Below, piece after piece: positions 27,757 through 35,756 of a stretch of DNA of 64,000 bases. The first letter of the stretch is position 1, and each line of letters begins with the position of its first letter. The stretch comes from an uncultured bacterium (GTDB lineage: Bacteria; Bacillota; Clostridia; Lachnospirales; Lachnospiraceae): assembly GCA_948467735.1 (NCBI GenBank), contig CAOKFN010000001.1:1-64000 (forward strand), in the 5' to 3' direction. Made by a program: the position numbers and the translations under genes. Under the pieces are notes generated by a model. The model saw only the letters and a program-made list of their open reading frames with translations. It did no database searches and was not told the origin of the DNA.

Positions 27757-28439
27757 TTGTCTTACCTCCAAATTTGCTTTTTCAATGACTGTTTCTTTTG
27801 ATTGTTATTTTTTTATCATATTCATGGCTACTAGTTTATCATAGTCCTTTACGATTTGCAACGTTTTTTCCTTAAAATTTCATGAACGATTCGGCAATTC
27901 CACGTAAACTTCTTTCCTTCTATTTCCCGATGCCCGTGATTTTCCACTGCCGCCATTCTTCCTGCTCCGTCCGGCGTCTTCCGGTGCCTTTCGTTTATCG
28001 CCTTGCGACAACTTTCCTTCATCACCATTTCGGTATCTTTCATTTATCGTCTCCCGGCACCTTTCATTCACCGCCCCCCGGCGCTTTCCTTTTATCACCT
28101 CCCGGCACCTTTCATTTATCGCCCCCCCGACACTTTCCTTTTATCACCTCCCGGCACCTTTCACTCATCACCCGGCATCTCCTCATAGAAAAAAGTCTGA
28201 CATTTTCACCCTTGCCTTTCCCGCCTGTCTGATATAAAATAGAAAAAGTGAATTCACATAGAAGAAAGCATCTGAACGGACAAATATCTTGAAATAAAGC
28301 AATGCATTTCCATCGGCGGCAGGGGACAAAGCATCCCCCCGCGGTATCCTGCCGCCCGAATGCGCAATGTATTCCTATCAGCAGATGCACTTCTCAAAAA
28401 ATGAATCACCATCATCTTTTCACAGAAAGGAAATTTGAC
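27757..28439. other. Divergent region between thl and the cyclophilin gene
   Basis: The region should hold the promoter of the butyrate operon on one side and of the cyclophilin gene on the other; for the latter a TTGCCT, 17 bp, TAAAAT pair ends near 28240. The middle is filled by a degenerate tandem repeat. Open frames crossing the repeat have no supported start and are probably repeat artefacts. Confidence 0.5.
27981..28185. repeat. Degenerate 24-25 bp tandem repeat upstream of thl
   Basis: About eight units follow each other; the plus-strand pattern is CGGCACCTTTCATTTATC followed by CCTCC-like ends. On the minus strand, the direction of thl, several units read GGGAGGTGATAAATGAAA-like, so each resembles a ribosome site followed by a start codon. 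Units vary by one base in length, so no long frame is kept throughout. The closest units are about 230 bp from the thl start. Confidence 0.75.
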
Positions 28440-28964
28440 ATGGCACAGAATCCTATTGTCACCATTACAATGAAAGGCGGGGACGTCATCCGTCTGGAGC
28501 TGTACCCCGAGACGGCCCCCATTTCCGTCTGCAATTTTATCAGCCTTATCAACAAGAAATTTTACGACGGCCTGATTTTCCACCGGGTTATCAGAGGCTT
28601 TATGATTCAAGGCGGCTGTCCCGAGGGAACGGGCATGGGCGGCCCGGGATACTGCATCAAGGGAGAATTTGCCAAAAACGGCGTGGAGAATCCATTGAAG
28701 CATACGGAAGGCGTATTGTCCATGGCAAGGGCGATGGATCCCAATTCCGCAGGCTCCCAGTTCTTCATCATGCATAAAAACGCTCCCCACTTGGACGGAA
28801 GCTATGCGGCCTTCGGAAAGGTCATCGAGGGCATGGACGTGGTGAACAAAATCGCGGAAGTCCCCACCGAAAGTCCGTCCGACCGGCCCTACGAAAATCA
28901 GGTGATGGAATGCGTTACCGTGGATACGTTCGGCGTGGAGTATCCGGAGCCGGAGCATTGCTGA
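28440..28964 (+). CDS. ppi: Cyclophilin-type peptidyl-prolyl cis-trans isomerase
   Basis: A cytoplasmic prolyl isomerase of 174 residues. The active-site segments are seen: LIFHRVIRGFMIQGGCPEGT, then GSQFFIMHKNAPHLDGSYAAFGK, including the Arg of FHRV and the Gln-Phe-Phe block. The GEF-like insertion typical of bacterial forms (IKGEF) is present. AGAAAGGA precedes the ATG; a longer frame upstream has no such site. It is a single gene. Confidence 0.93.
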   Translation: MAQNPIVTITMKGGDVIRLELYPETAPISVCNFISLINKKFYDGLIFHRVIRGFMIQGGCPEGTGMGGPGYCIKGEFAKNGVENPLKHTEGVLSMARAMDPNSAGSQFFIMHKNAPHLDGSYAAFGKVIEGMDVVNKIAEVPTESPSDRPYENQVMECVTVDTFGVEYPEPEHC

Positions 28965-29052
28965 TGCATAATTCCAATACCGAAGCATTGCCGATGCATG
29001 ACTTTGAAGCTCCAAAGAACGGAGGCCGAAGCATAAGACACCGAGATGTAGA

Positions 29053-29166
29053 AAAAATCTTACCGTTCCTGCATGGCTCAACACGTTTGCCAAAAACAGC
29101 CGCATCAGCTTTTCACAGGTGCTTCAGGAATCCCTGACCGCCCTGTATCAGCAGAAACAAGCCTAA
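29053..29166 (+). pseudogene. HicB-type antitoxin C-terminal remnant
   Basis: A frame of 37 codons reads KNLTVPAWLNTFAKNSRISF, then SQVLQESLTALYQQKQA and stop. This is the ribbon-helix-helix C-terminus of HicB-family antitoxins. The N-terminal HicB domain and a HicA toxin gene are missing, and codons before it do not continue the match. It is the relic of a toxin-antitoxin pair. Confidence 0.6.
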
Positions 29167-29302
29167 TCGGCTTCCCCTGTTCATGCCGGGGACGACGGCT
29201 AAACCGTAAAATATTTCCGGAGCCTGCTGCAAACCATGTCTGCATATGCCATAATATCGTTAGGCAAGAGATAGCAGTGTTCAATTAACACAAAAAGAAC
29301 GA

Positions 29303-29345
29303 ATCCCCGGTTGTATTGCGAGTACAACCGGGGATTCTTCTTTTC
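29303..29345. terminator. Strong rho-independent terminator
   Basis: AATCCCCGGTTGTA and TACAACCGGGGATT form a perfect 14-bp GC-rich stem with a seven-base loop, followed on the plus strand by CTTCTTTT. It also lies just downstream of the small minus-strand ORF and could serve that transcript. Confidence 0.85.
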
Positions 29346-29378
29346 CGGAGAAGTCAACCGTCGGGGCCATGATGCCCA

Positions 29379-29465
29379 CTATTCATCTCCATCTAACCAC
29401 TTGCATATGTAGTACGCTGCTGAACCTGCCATTACGGAGAGAATAATAGATAGCAGTATATTCAA
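29379..29465 (-). CDS. Tiny hydrophobic peptide, 28 residues
   Basis: A TTG start eight bases after AAAGGTGG encodes a membrane-spanning peptide: a hydrophobic part (ILLSIILSVMAGSAAYYI) and the tail CKWLDGDE. Similar peptides with a YYICKWLD end recur, as I recall, in Lachnospiraceae and related genomes, often beside strong hairpins. This resembles type I toxin peptides, but no antisense RNA can be shown here. A degenerate copy of its start lies about 180 bp away. Confidence 0.5.
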   Translation of the reverse strand: MNILLSIILSVMAGSAAYYICKWLDGDE

Positions 29466-29572
29466 TTAACACGCCACCTTTTTGTTGCCAGATTGGAGAC
29501 GGCAGGATGAATATCTTGCCATACATGTTCTGCCATAACAAATCCTAAAATGCCCCGGAAGCGCCGGGAACA

Positions 29573-29917
29573 CTACCCATCCGCTCTCTGGGCATACTCC
29601 TCCCGCACCGTTCCGAAATCCTCTATTTTCTCCTGCAGCTCCGCCGCCTGTTCCCGAAGGTTCTTCGACCACTCTTCCAGCACATGGCTCGCTTCCCTCT
29701 GTCTGTCCGACACAGAAAGTGCCTCCTTGGAGCTATACACGCACGAATCCGTATTTTTTAGCTTATAAGAAACAGGCCGATCATACAAATAATACACCTC
29801 GCTATGATAAATTTTCCCTTTAGGCTTTTCATGATATTTATAGTCTCCTGTAAATGATTGTTTTCTTTCCCCTTTTCCCATACCAGCCATCATAACGGAT
29901 TTTCCATGACAAAACAA
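29573..29917 (-). CDS. Hypothetical protein, start uncertain
   Basis: The frame encodes a 114-residue soluble protein with a charged, helical C-terminal half (ASHVLEEWSKNLREQAAELQ). The first codon is an unsupported TTG; ATG codons a few residues later (MMAGMGKGERK) lack good ribosome sites, and the frame stays open further upstream. It could be the 3' part of a broken gene. I do not recognise the family. A weak hairpin (CCCGG/CCGGG) follows the stop. Confidence 0.4.
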   Translation of the reverse strand: MFCHGKSVMMAGMGKGERKQSFTGDYKYHEKPKGKIYHSEVYYLYDRPVSYKLKNTDSCVYSSKEALSVSDRQREASHVLEEWSKNLREQAAELQEKIEDFGTVREEYAQRADG

Positions 29918-30022
29918 GGCATCCGGCAGGAACGTCAGCCCATTCCCCCTTGGCGTCCTCCTTTAAAACGCCGCATACAGGGGGCTATGAAACCCATGAA
30001 AGAACAAATTTTCAGGAAACTG

Positions 30023-30066
30023 AAAAAGCCGTTATCTCCCCAATCAGGAAGATAACAGGCTTTTAA
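30023..30066. terminator. Hairpin terminator after the duplicated Rpn fragment
   Basis: AAAAAGCCGTTATCT pairs with AGATAAC-A-GGCTTTT around a 12-base loop; U-rich ends on both strands suit a bidirectional terminator. Part of one arm is repeated at 30391 as a result of the tandem duplication. Confidence 0.7.
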
Positions 30067-30740
30067 GACGGCGTCCTCGCGCCCGGCGCTGCTATTTTTC
30101 TGACCACAGCCTCTATTTCTTTCATGCCCTTCCCTGCGACGTCCGCTATCTGCTCTAATGTATAACCCTTTTTGTACATATTGACTATAAATCCGGCTTC
30201 TCCTTCGGCCCTGCCTTCTTCCCTTCCTTCGGCTCTGCCCTCAGCCCTTCCTTCTGTCCTTCCTTTTTCACGAATTCCCTGACTCAGATTACACATGGCG
30301 CTCACATCCCCTCTCATTCTATCGTCCACTGGAATACTATATTCCGTTTCCATAATCTCCAGCTTCTCCTCCTCAGACAGCTCTGCCGACTCAGGAAGAT
30401 AACAGCCTCTTTAAGACGGCATCCCCGCGCTCGGAGCCGCTATTTTTCTGATCACAGTCTCTATTTCCTTCATGCCCTTCCCTGCGACGTCCGCTATCTG
30501 CTCTAATGTATAACCCTTTTTGTACATATTGACTATAAATCCGGCTTCCCCTTCGGCCCTTCCTTCTGCCCTTCCTTCTGCCCTGCCTTCTGCCCTTCCT
30601 TCTGTCCTTCCTTTCTCACGAATTCCCTGACTCAGATTACACATGGCGCTCACATCCTCTCTCATTCTATCGTCCACCGGAATGCTATATTCCGTTTCCA
30701 TAATCTCCAGCTTCTCTGCCGCAGACAACTCATTCGACAA
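30044..30740. repeat. Tandem duplication of about 347 bp
   Basis: The segment beginning TCAGGAAGATAACAG at 30044 recurs at 30391 and stays similar for roughly 340 bp. It spans the 3' end of the Rpn gene and part of its terminator. Differences are scattered, so the event is not the most recent. Confidence 0.85.
30063..30353 (-). pseudogene. Duplicated C-terminal fragment of the Rpn gene
   Basis: The 96 codons from METEYSIPVDDRMRGDVSAM onward repeat the end of the neighbouring Rpn-family gene with few changes, including the GRAEG repeats and the closing helix-turn segment YTLEQIADVAGKGMKEIE. The frame continues upstream (ELSEEEKLEI) to about 30390, where the homology stops at the duplication joint. 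It lacks the nuclease domain, so it is either a relic or at most a small regulatory domain. Confidence 0.8.
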
Positions 30741-31415
30741 AAGCGTACTCAGCAGACGATGCAGCTCATATTTTGCGTCATGGGCTGGAACTTTGTTGGC
30801 GATGCCAATCAAAACAATATTCAGCAAATCCAGCCTGCCCTTCCATATATGAGAACCTAACAGCTTATCGTCCGCCAAATGCACATAATCCATGCAGTTC
30901 TCATCCATGTTCATACACACCCATATGGAAAATACGCGCTTTATGTCGTTATAATTCGTCTTGACAAAATCCCTTTCCTTCTGCGAGGAAACCAAACGGC
31001 TTACATAGAATACCGCCCTGTTCAAAATATGATAGCCTGCGGGCTCGTCTTTCTGTGCTTCCAAATTCACAATAACCTGCGATATGCCGTCCTTCATGCG
31101 CACATAAAATATAATGTCAAACCGGATAAGCCCTTCATTGATCTCCCCAGCTTCCGTGTTTAACCCCATAATCCGCATACCGCCTTCTTCCCTTTTCTTA
31201 TTCGTCAGTCCCGGCTCCACCGGAACCACACTGACAAAGGGTTCTCCCTCAATATACGGCACAACGTCTTTCGGATTCATTCCCCGAAATTCATCAATGG
31301 TTTTTACCAAGATATGCGCCAGTATAATTTTATTGCTCAGCAGGCGTTTTGCCTTTTCATCATATTGGGCGTCCATATCCGCCGCATTGACCGCGCTGCC
31401 AATTTCCGTCCTCAC
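30411..31415 (-). CDS. Rpn family PD-(D/E)XK nuclease (transposase-like)
   Basis: Rpn proteins are nucleases that stimulate recombination and are often annotated as transposases. The nuclease core is visible: DIIFYVRMKDG followed by VIVNLEAQKDEPAGY, i.e. the Asp and the Glu-x-Gln of the family. The C-terminal part carries four GRAEG-type repeats and a helix-turn-helix-like segment (GYTLEQIADVAGKG). A GTG behind GGAGGGAGG is the likely start (334 residues); an ATG eight codons earlier has no ribosome site. Its 3' third is tandemly duplicated downstream. Confidence 0.88.
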   Translation of the reverse strand: MRTEIGSAVNAADMDAQYDEKAKRLLSNKIILAHILVKTIDEFRGMNPKDVVPYIEGEPFVSVVPVEPGLTNKKREEGGMRIMGLNTEAGEINEGLIRFDIIFYVRMKDGISQVIVNLEAQKDEPAGYHILNRAVFYVSRLVSSQKERDFVKTNYNDIKRVFSIWVCMNMDENCMDYVHLADDKLLGSHIWKGRLDLLNIVLIGIANKVPAHDAKYELHRLLSTLLSNELSAAEKLEIMETEYSIPVDDRMREDVSAMCNLSQGIREKGRTEGRAEGRAEGRAEGRAEGEAGFIVNMYKKGYTLEQIADVAGKGMKEIETVIRKIAAPSAGMPS

Positions 31416-31683
31416 CGGCTTCCTCCCTCCGCATATCATCCCAAATGCAAAAACAGTTTAAATACAGATTACCAAATAAAAACATAACACCATAACCAAA
31501 TTACCTAATAACCACATAACCAAACTCTTATTGTAACCCAAAATCCCTATGAAATCAACCAAGACTTTTTTAACCCGGCTCCCCGTCCTAAATCCCTGAT
31601 ATTTACGCATATCCGCAATATTCCCGCCAATGGACCGCCTTCACAACCCCTAAGCCGACAGCCAAGCCCCGCCGGGCCGCCAT

Positions 31684-32013
31684 CTATACTCCTCTGGACT
31701 TTAAGTATCCGTCTTCCTCTTCTCTTGCCTCAACAAACGCCTTTTCCAAGTCTATCCCATAATAATCGGCCAGTCTGATCACCTGCGCGATAACGTCCGC
31801 CATTTCATTGCCAAGGCGCTTATCAATATCGGCGGCTTCGTCCGTCAGCGCATAGTATTTTTCCTTTATCATCACCTGCTTCGCCAGCTCCCCCACCTGC
31901 TTGGAAAGTTCAATCATCGCTCCTTCCGCCTTCCAGTCCCGCAGTTCAATCTTCTGAAACCGCTTCACAACCTCCCGATACATTTCCTGCATCTGCGCAA
32001 ACGTCTTACTCAT
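31684..32013 (-). CDS. MazG-like nucleotide pyrophosphohydrolase family protein
   Basis: The 109-residue product MSKTFAQMQEMYREVVKRF has a helical MazG-like fold: an acidic first helix (ELSKQVGELAKQVM) and NEMADVIAQVIRLADYYGID, which resembles the E-x-x-D metal site of all-alpha NTP pyrophosphohydrolases. Full EExxE motifs are not obvious, so activity is uncertain. The ATG is the last of three in-frame starts within a 30-bp repeat; each has its own GGAG. It lies downstream of asnB. Confidence 0.75.
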   Translation of the reverse strand: MSKTFAQMQEMYREVVKRFQKIELRDWKAEGAMIELSKQVGELAKQVMIKEKYYALTDEAADIDKRLGNEMADVIAQVIRLADYYGIDLEKAFVEAREEEDGYLKSRGV

Positions 32014-32091
32014 AACTCCCCCCATCTCATCCGTCTTACTCATAACGCCTCCCATCTCGTCCGTCTTACCCATAACTCCTCCCACCTCATC
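32002..32091 (-). repeat. Triplicated 30-bp translation-start region
   Basis: Three adjacent 30-bp units, read on the minus strand, each contain GGAGG- or GGGAG-GTT-ATG followed by codons for SKT or GKT and DEM. All three ATGs are in frame with the MazG-like gene, so proteins with zero, one or two extra ten-residue units could be made. Confidence 0.9.
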
Positions 32092-32232
32092 CCAGAAAGT
32101 CCCACAAAACCAAATCCCCTGCCGCAGCCGCCAACACCGCATGGGAACCGCTTTGACAGCAGACAGCAGCAATCCTAACCGCAGCAGTCATCTCCCGGCT
32201 TTTCTATAACAGAATCCCCCCGCCCCCTCACA

Positions 32233-34077
32233 TCATACCGTAAGGGAAAATCTCTCGCACAGCATCGTCACCGTCATCACAATCAGAAGATAATCAATCT
32301 CATAAGCCCCCATGAGCTTAAAATCCTCCTGACTATAGACCCTCTTCATCTCATTCACATACTCCACGTCAAATATGCCGTATTTCTTTATCAGCGAATC
32401 CTCCAGATATTCCATTTTCGCCCCCCGCTTCACCATGGCCGACATGCCGGGCGCCTGAAAGGGGAATTTCTTCCGTTTCAATATGGGCTCGGGCACAATG
32501 CCCTCCCCCGCCTTCTTCAAAATATACTTCTCATTTGTGCCGTTCAGCTTATATTTATCCGGAATTTTAGCCACAAAGGAAAGCAGCTCCGCATCCAGAA
32601 AAGGATGCCTCCCTTCCACGGAATGGGAGAAAAACATCCGATCCCCATGCTCCCCCAGCAGATGATCCGAAAGCCGCAGCTTATAGTCGATATACGACCT
32701 TCTTTTCTGGGTACTGAGCCCCTTCACATGCTCCGTGTTTATCGGGCTGGAAGCCCACGCGGAAAACGTATCAATTTCTCCCCGGATATTTTCACTGTAA
32801 ACCTTTGTGTGAATCTTCCTGATTTCCGGATGGATTCTCTCATATCTGAAATACGGATCTCCCCAGAGCCTCTCGTTGACCTCGCATTCCTCCCTGGTCA
32901 TCTGACTTTTCTGCATATTTCTAAACAGATCCACCATGTACCCCACATAGCCGCAGAAAAATTCATCCGAGCCCTGTCCCGTGAGCACAGCCTTCGCGGG
33001 GGACTCCCTCACCAGCCCGCTCAACAGATAAGCCGCCACATCATAGCTCTCCTTGACCGCCGCCTCCGCATGATAAATCACTTCCGGCAGATTCTCCCAG
33101 ATTTCTTCCTCGGCCACCTTGGTGCTGTAATGAGTGGAGGACACCTCATCCCGTATCATTTTCTGAAAACGGCTTTCATCCAGCTCCCCGGTACCGATTT
33201 CCGCGGAAAAAGAATAATAACTGTTTAGCAGAAACTTCCCGATAAAACAGGCCACCACGGAGCTGTCCAGCCCTCCGGATATATAAAATCCAATGGGCAC
33301 ATCCGCCACAAGCCTTCTGGATATGGCCTTCTTCAAAATCTCCCGAAGATTTTCCACATAATAGGCCTCTCCCCGATCTTCCTCCTGCGCCTCATAAATC
33401 ATATCCCAATATTCAATATTCCGTATCTCCTGACCGGGCCGGATTTCCAGCATATGCCCGCCCTCCAGAGAATAAATTCCCTCAAAAAATGTGACTGGAG
33501 AAACAATCCCCGGAAAATTCATCAGCTGATCCACCGCTTTCAGATTCAGCTTCCTTTCCACCCCCGGATACTCTAAAATCGCCTTAATTTCGGAAGCAAA
33601 CACCACATGGCCGTTCACCGTCGTATAAAACAAAGGACAGATTCCTATCTGATCACGCGCCAGCAGCATCCGTCCCTTTTTCTCATCATACAGGGCAATG
33701 GCAAACTGCCCGTTCAAACGATTGGGAAAATCAAGCCCAGCCTCCTCATACAGATGCAGAATCACCTCCACATCCGTCCTTGTGCGGAATTCATGTCCCT
33801 TGGCGGTCAATTCGTCCCGCAGCTCTTGGAAATTATAGATTTCCCCGTTGCAAATCATGGAGATGGTCTTATCCTCGTTCTGAATCGGCTGCATTCCGCC
33901 GTCCAAATCAATGAAGCTGAGCCTGTTAAAGCCCAGCGCCGCCTGCTTTAAGACAAGCGTCCCGCTCCCGTCCGGGCCCCGATGCTTTATCACGGACAGC
34001 ATTCTTCCCAGAATCTCCCTGTCTCCCTCATTTCCGCTCTGACCCTCCAAGTGAAATATTCCGCAGATTCCACACAT
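32233..34077 (-). CDS. asnB: Glutamine-hydrolysing asparagine synthetase
   Basis: Converts aspartate to asparagine, or amidates a related carboxylate, using glutamine and ATP. The N-terminal Ntn glutaminase begins MCGICGIFH with the nucleophilic Cys2, and contains NRLSFIDL and ICNGEIYNFQELR. The C-terminal synthetase has the PP-loop YISGGLDSSVVACF. At 614 residues it is full length. AGGAG precedes the ATG. It is the last of a Dlt-like operon, an unusual place for asnB, which suggests a part in supplying or amidating the transferred amino acid. Confidence 0.93.
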   Translation of the reverse strand: MCGICGIFHLEGQSGNEGDREILGRMLSVIKHRGPDGSGTLVLKQAALGFNRLSFIDLDGGMQPIQNEDKTISMICNGEIYNFQELRDELTAKGHEFRTRTDVEVILHLYEEAGLDFPNRLNGQFAIALYDEKKGRMLLARDQIGICPLFYTTVNGHVVFASEIKAILEYPGVERKLNLKAVDQLMNFPGIVSPVTFFEGIYSLEGGHMLEIRPGQEIRNIEYWDMIYEAQEEDRGEAYYVENLREILKKAISRRLVADVPIGFYISGGLDSSVVACFIGKFLLNSYYSFSAEIGTGELDESRFQKMIRDEVSSTHYSTKVAEEEIWENLPEVIYHAEAAVKESYDVAAYLLSGLVRESPAKAVLTGQGSDEFFCGYVGYMVDLFRNMQKSQMTREECEVNERLWGDPYFRYERIHPEIRKIHTKVYSENIRGEIDTFSAWASSPINTEHVKGLSTQKRRSYIDYKLRLSDHLLGEHGDRMFFSHSVEGRHPFLDAELLSFVAKIPDKYKLNGTNEKYILKKAGEGIVPEPILKRKKFPFQAPGMSAMVKRGAKMEYLEDSLIKKYGIFDVEYVNEMKRVYSQEDFKLMGAYEIDYLLIVMTVTMLCERFSLTV

Positions 34078-34092
34078 GATTTATTCTCCTAA

Positions 34093-34539
34093 TCATAACC
34101 GTTTTAAACAAGAATGTTTCTCGTCGATTGCAAAACCATTCCTTCTGTAAAAATTCAATGTACTTTCCTTATTTGAGCCGGTTTCAAGAAAAACCTTATA
34201 GCATCCCCGTTCCTTGGCTATTTCTGACGCTCTCTCCAATAATGCCGACGCATATCCCTTATTTCTATAATCAATATGTGTCACAACATTTTCAATCACT
34301 GCAAACGGCCTGAGATTATGGGTTAAATTTTCAATAACAGCCATTTGTACCGTGGAAACTACCTTCCCGTCTTCTTCCATAACCAGCAGATGCATATTTT
34401 CATCTTTCTCAAATTTATCAATAAGGGCCCGCCATAAATTCATATCTTGTTCTTCTTTGGGCGGGAAACGTGTCAAATAATCAAAATATAATACTTTCAA
34501 ATCCTCCGCATCCGTATTGACAGCTTGTCGAATCATCAT
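34093..34539 (-). CDS. GNAT family N-acetyltransferase
   Basis: A 148-residue acyltransferase of the GNAT fold. The acetyl-CoA-binding segment is HIDYRNKGYASALLERASEIA (motif A, Q/RxxGxG/A-like), followed by CYKVFLETGSNKESTLNFYR and NGF near the end. The start MMIRQAVNTD follows AAGGAG at seven bases; an upstream extension is Arg-rich and unlikely. The substrate is unknown; its place between the SGNH protein and asnB suggests an amino acid or its derivative. Confidence 0.88.
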   Translation of the reverse strand: MMIRQAVNTDAEDLKVLYFDYLTRFPPKEEQDMNLWRALIDKFEKDENMHLLVMEEDGKVVSTVQMAVIENLTHNLRPFAVIENVVTHIDYRNKGYASALLERASEIAKERGCYKVFLETGSNKESTLNFYRRNGFAIDEKHSCLKRL

Positions 34540-34602
34540 AAAATCTCTCCTTCTATGACCGTCTCCTGACGCCCGCCGCTTTCTGCCGCCAGCGTCCAAC
34601 AT

Positions 34603-35649
34603 TCACCCCGGCTCCTTCATCCCATACTTCTCATACTGTGCCTGCTTCTCCGCCTCATAAGCCGCCGCTTTTTCCTCCCACACGGCCCTAAGCTTAGCCT
34701 CGCCCCTCCGGTCTTCAAGCCCCGCTTCCTCCCTCAGATACCTTCCAAGGTACATGGACAGCTTCTCCGCTCCGGTAAGGTTCATATGAAGCCCCGCGTC
34801 ATAGGTATCCTTGCTGTAATCAATTCCAATCTCGTCCGCCAGCTCCAGAAAATTAAGATAGGGCAGGTCATGCTCCTCGGCATAATCCTCCACCTGCGCT
34901 TCCCATTCCTCATACCAATAAGGATACAGGCTGGGCGCTTTTATCAAGATGAGCTGAATCCCTTTCTCCCTGCACAATTCGGTCATCATATCAAGATACT
35001 TCCAAGCATTTTCACTGAAACTATAATCCCCCAGAATCTTTCCCTCCGGCACATTCTCCGCAGGCTTGATATCCACCCGCATATAATACCCGTTATGGGA
35101 AACCGGCTTCGTGTCAAACAGATACCGTATATCCGAAGCCGTCAGCTCGCTCCACCTTGTATGATAACGCAGAATAGGGAACACATAATCCAAAAAATGC
35201 TCATCCGGCTTCATGGAAGCCAAAATGGCCTTCACCTTGGAAGACGACCACTTCATCCCCTCCAGCGTCATGCGGTTATACGCCTCATTCCGGGACTTGT
35301 CAAACTGCAGGGACTGTATGTTGAAAATCACCGCCTTGGGCGTTTCATACCGCAGGGTATCCTCCAGAAGATAATAGGACTGCCAGATATACTGCTCGGC
35401 GCTGCCCCGTATATAACTGTTGATGCCGTATTCCTCCCAGAGCACAAGAGGCGAGAAATTCTCGTACACCTCGCAGTCCCCCACAAAAATCACATCAAAA
35501 TCCTTCTCTTCCCTGTAGTATTCGGCAACAAACGCTCCCTCCACCACACCGTCCACATATTTCGGCACCAGCAGCCGCTGCAGGAGAAACAATCCCGCCA
35601 GCACTATCGCCGCCGAAGCCGCTGCCTTCGCCAGCTTTCCCAATCTCAC
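34603..35649 (-). CDS. DltD-like membrane-anchored SGNH protein
   Basis: A 348-residue extracytoplasmic protein with one N-terminal membrane segment (AAASAAIVLAGLFLLQRLL). It has an SGNH-like fold: VIFVGDCEVYENFSPLVLW at block I and DAGLHMNLTGAEKL as the Asp-His block. The usual nucleophilic Ser of GDS is Cys here. Such proteins pair with MBOAT transferases to hand acyl or aminoacyl groups to wall polymers. The GTG chosen follows GGGAGGG; the frame could begin 37 codons earlier, overlapping the MBOAT stop. Confidence 0.8.
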   Translation of the reverse strand: MRLGKLAKAAASAAIVLAGLFLLQRLLVPKYVDGVVEGAFVAEYYREEKDFDVIFVGDCEVYENFSPLVLWEEYGINSYIRGSAEQYIWQSYYLLEDTLRYETPKAVIFNIQSLQFDKSRNEAYNRMTLEGMKWSSSKVKAILASMKPDEHFLDYVFPILRYHTRWSELTASDIRYLFDTKPVSHNGYYMRVDIKPAENVPEGKILGDYSFSENAWKYLDMMTELCREKGIQLILIKAPSLYPYWYEEWEAQVEDYAEEHDLPYLNFLELADEIGIDYSKDTYDAGLHMNLTGAEKLSMYLGRYLREEAGLEDRRGEAKLRAVWEEKAAAYEAEKQAQYEKYGMKEPG

Positions 35650-35695
35650 ATGACCCTCCCTGTCCCATTTTCCACAATTCCTGCAAAAAACACCT

Positions 35696-35732
35696 CTTCC
35701 CGTCACAAAATTTCTCACATTCTTGTGACGGA
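35696..35732. other. Inverted repeat at the MBOAT-SGNH junction
   Basis: TTCCCGTCACAA and TTGTGACGGAA can pair with one bulged base around a 13-base loop. It lies ahead of the supported start of the SGNH gene and may influence its translation or mRNA processing. Confidence 0.4.
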
Positions 35733-35756
35733 ATTTCCTCACATTCCCGTCAATAC

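Larger units (their letters stand above)
28965..29378. other. Gene-poor stretch after the cyclophilin gene
   Basis: It holds small repeats of GCATTGC-GATGCAT near 28960-29000, the HicB remnant, a strong hairpin terminator, and the first of two copies of a 23-24 bp direct repeat (29269-29292). No intact gene was seen. Confidence 0.5.
29269..29472. repeat. Direct repeat flanking a 180-bp segment
   Basis: GATAGCAGTGT-TTCAATTAACAC (29269-29292 or so) and GATAGCAGTATA-TTCAATTAACAC (29449-29472) are near-identical. The second copy contains the start of the tiny peptide; the first has an equivalent start followed by an early stop. The segment between carries the peptide frame and the strong hairpin. 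Confidence 0.6.
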
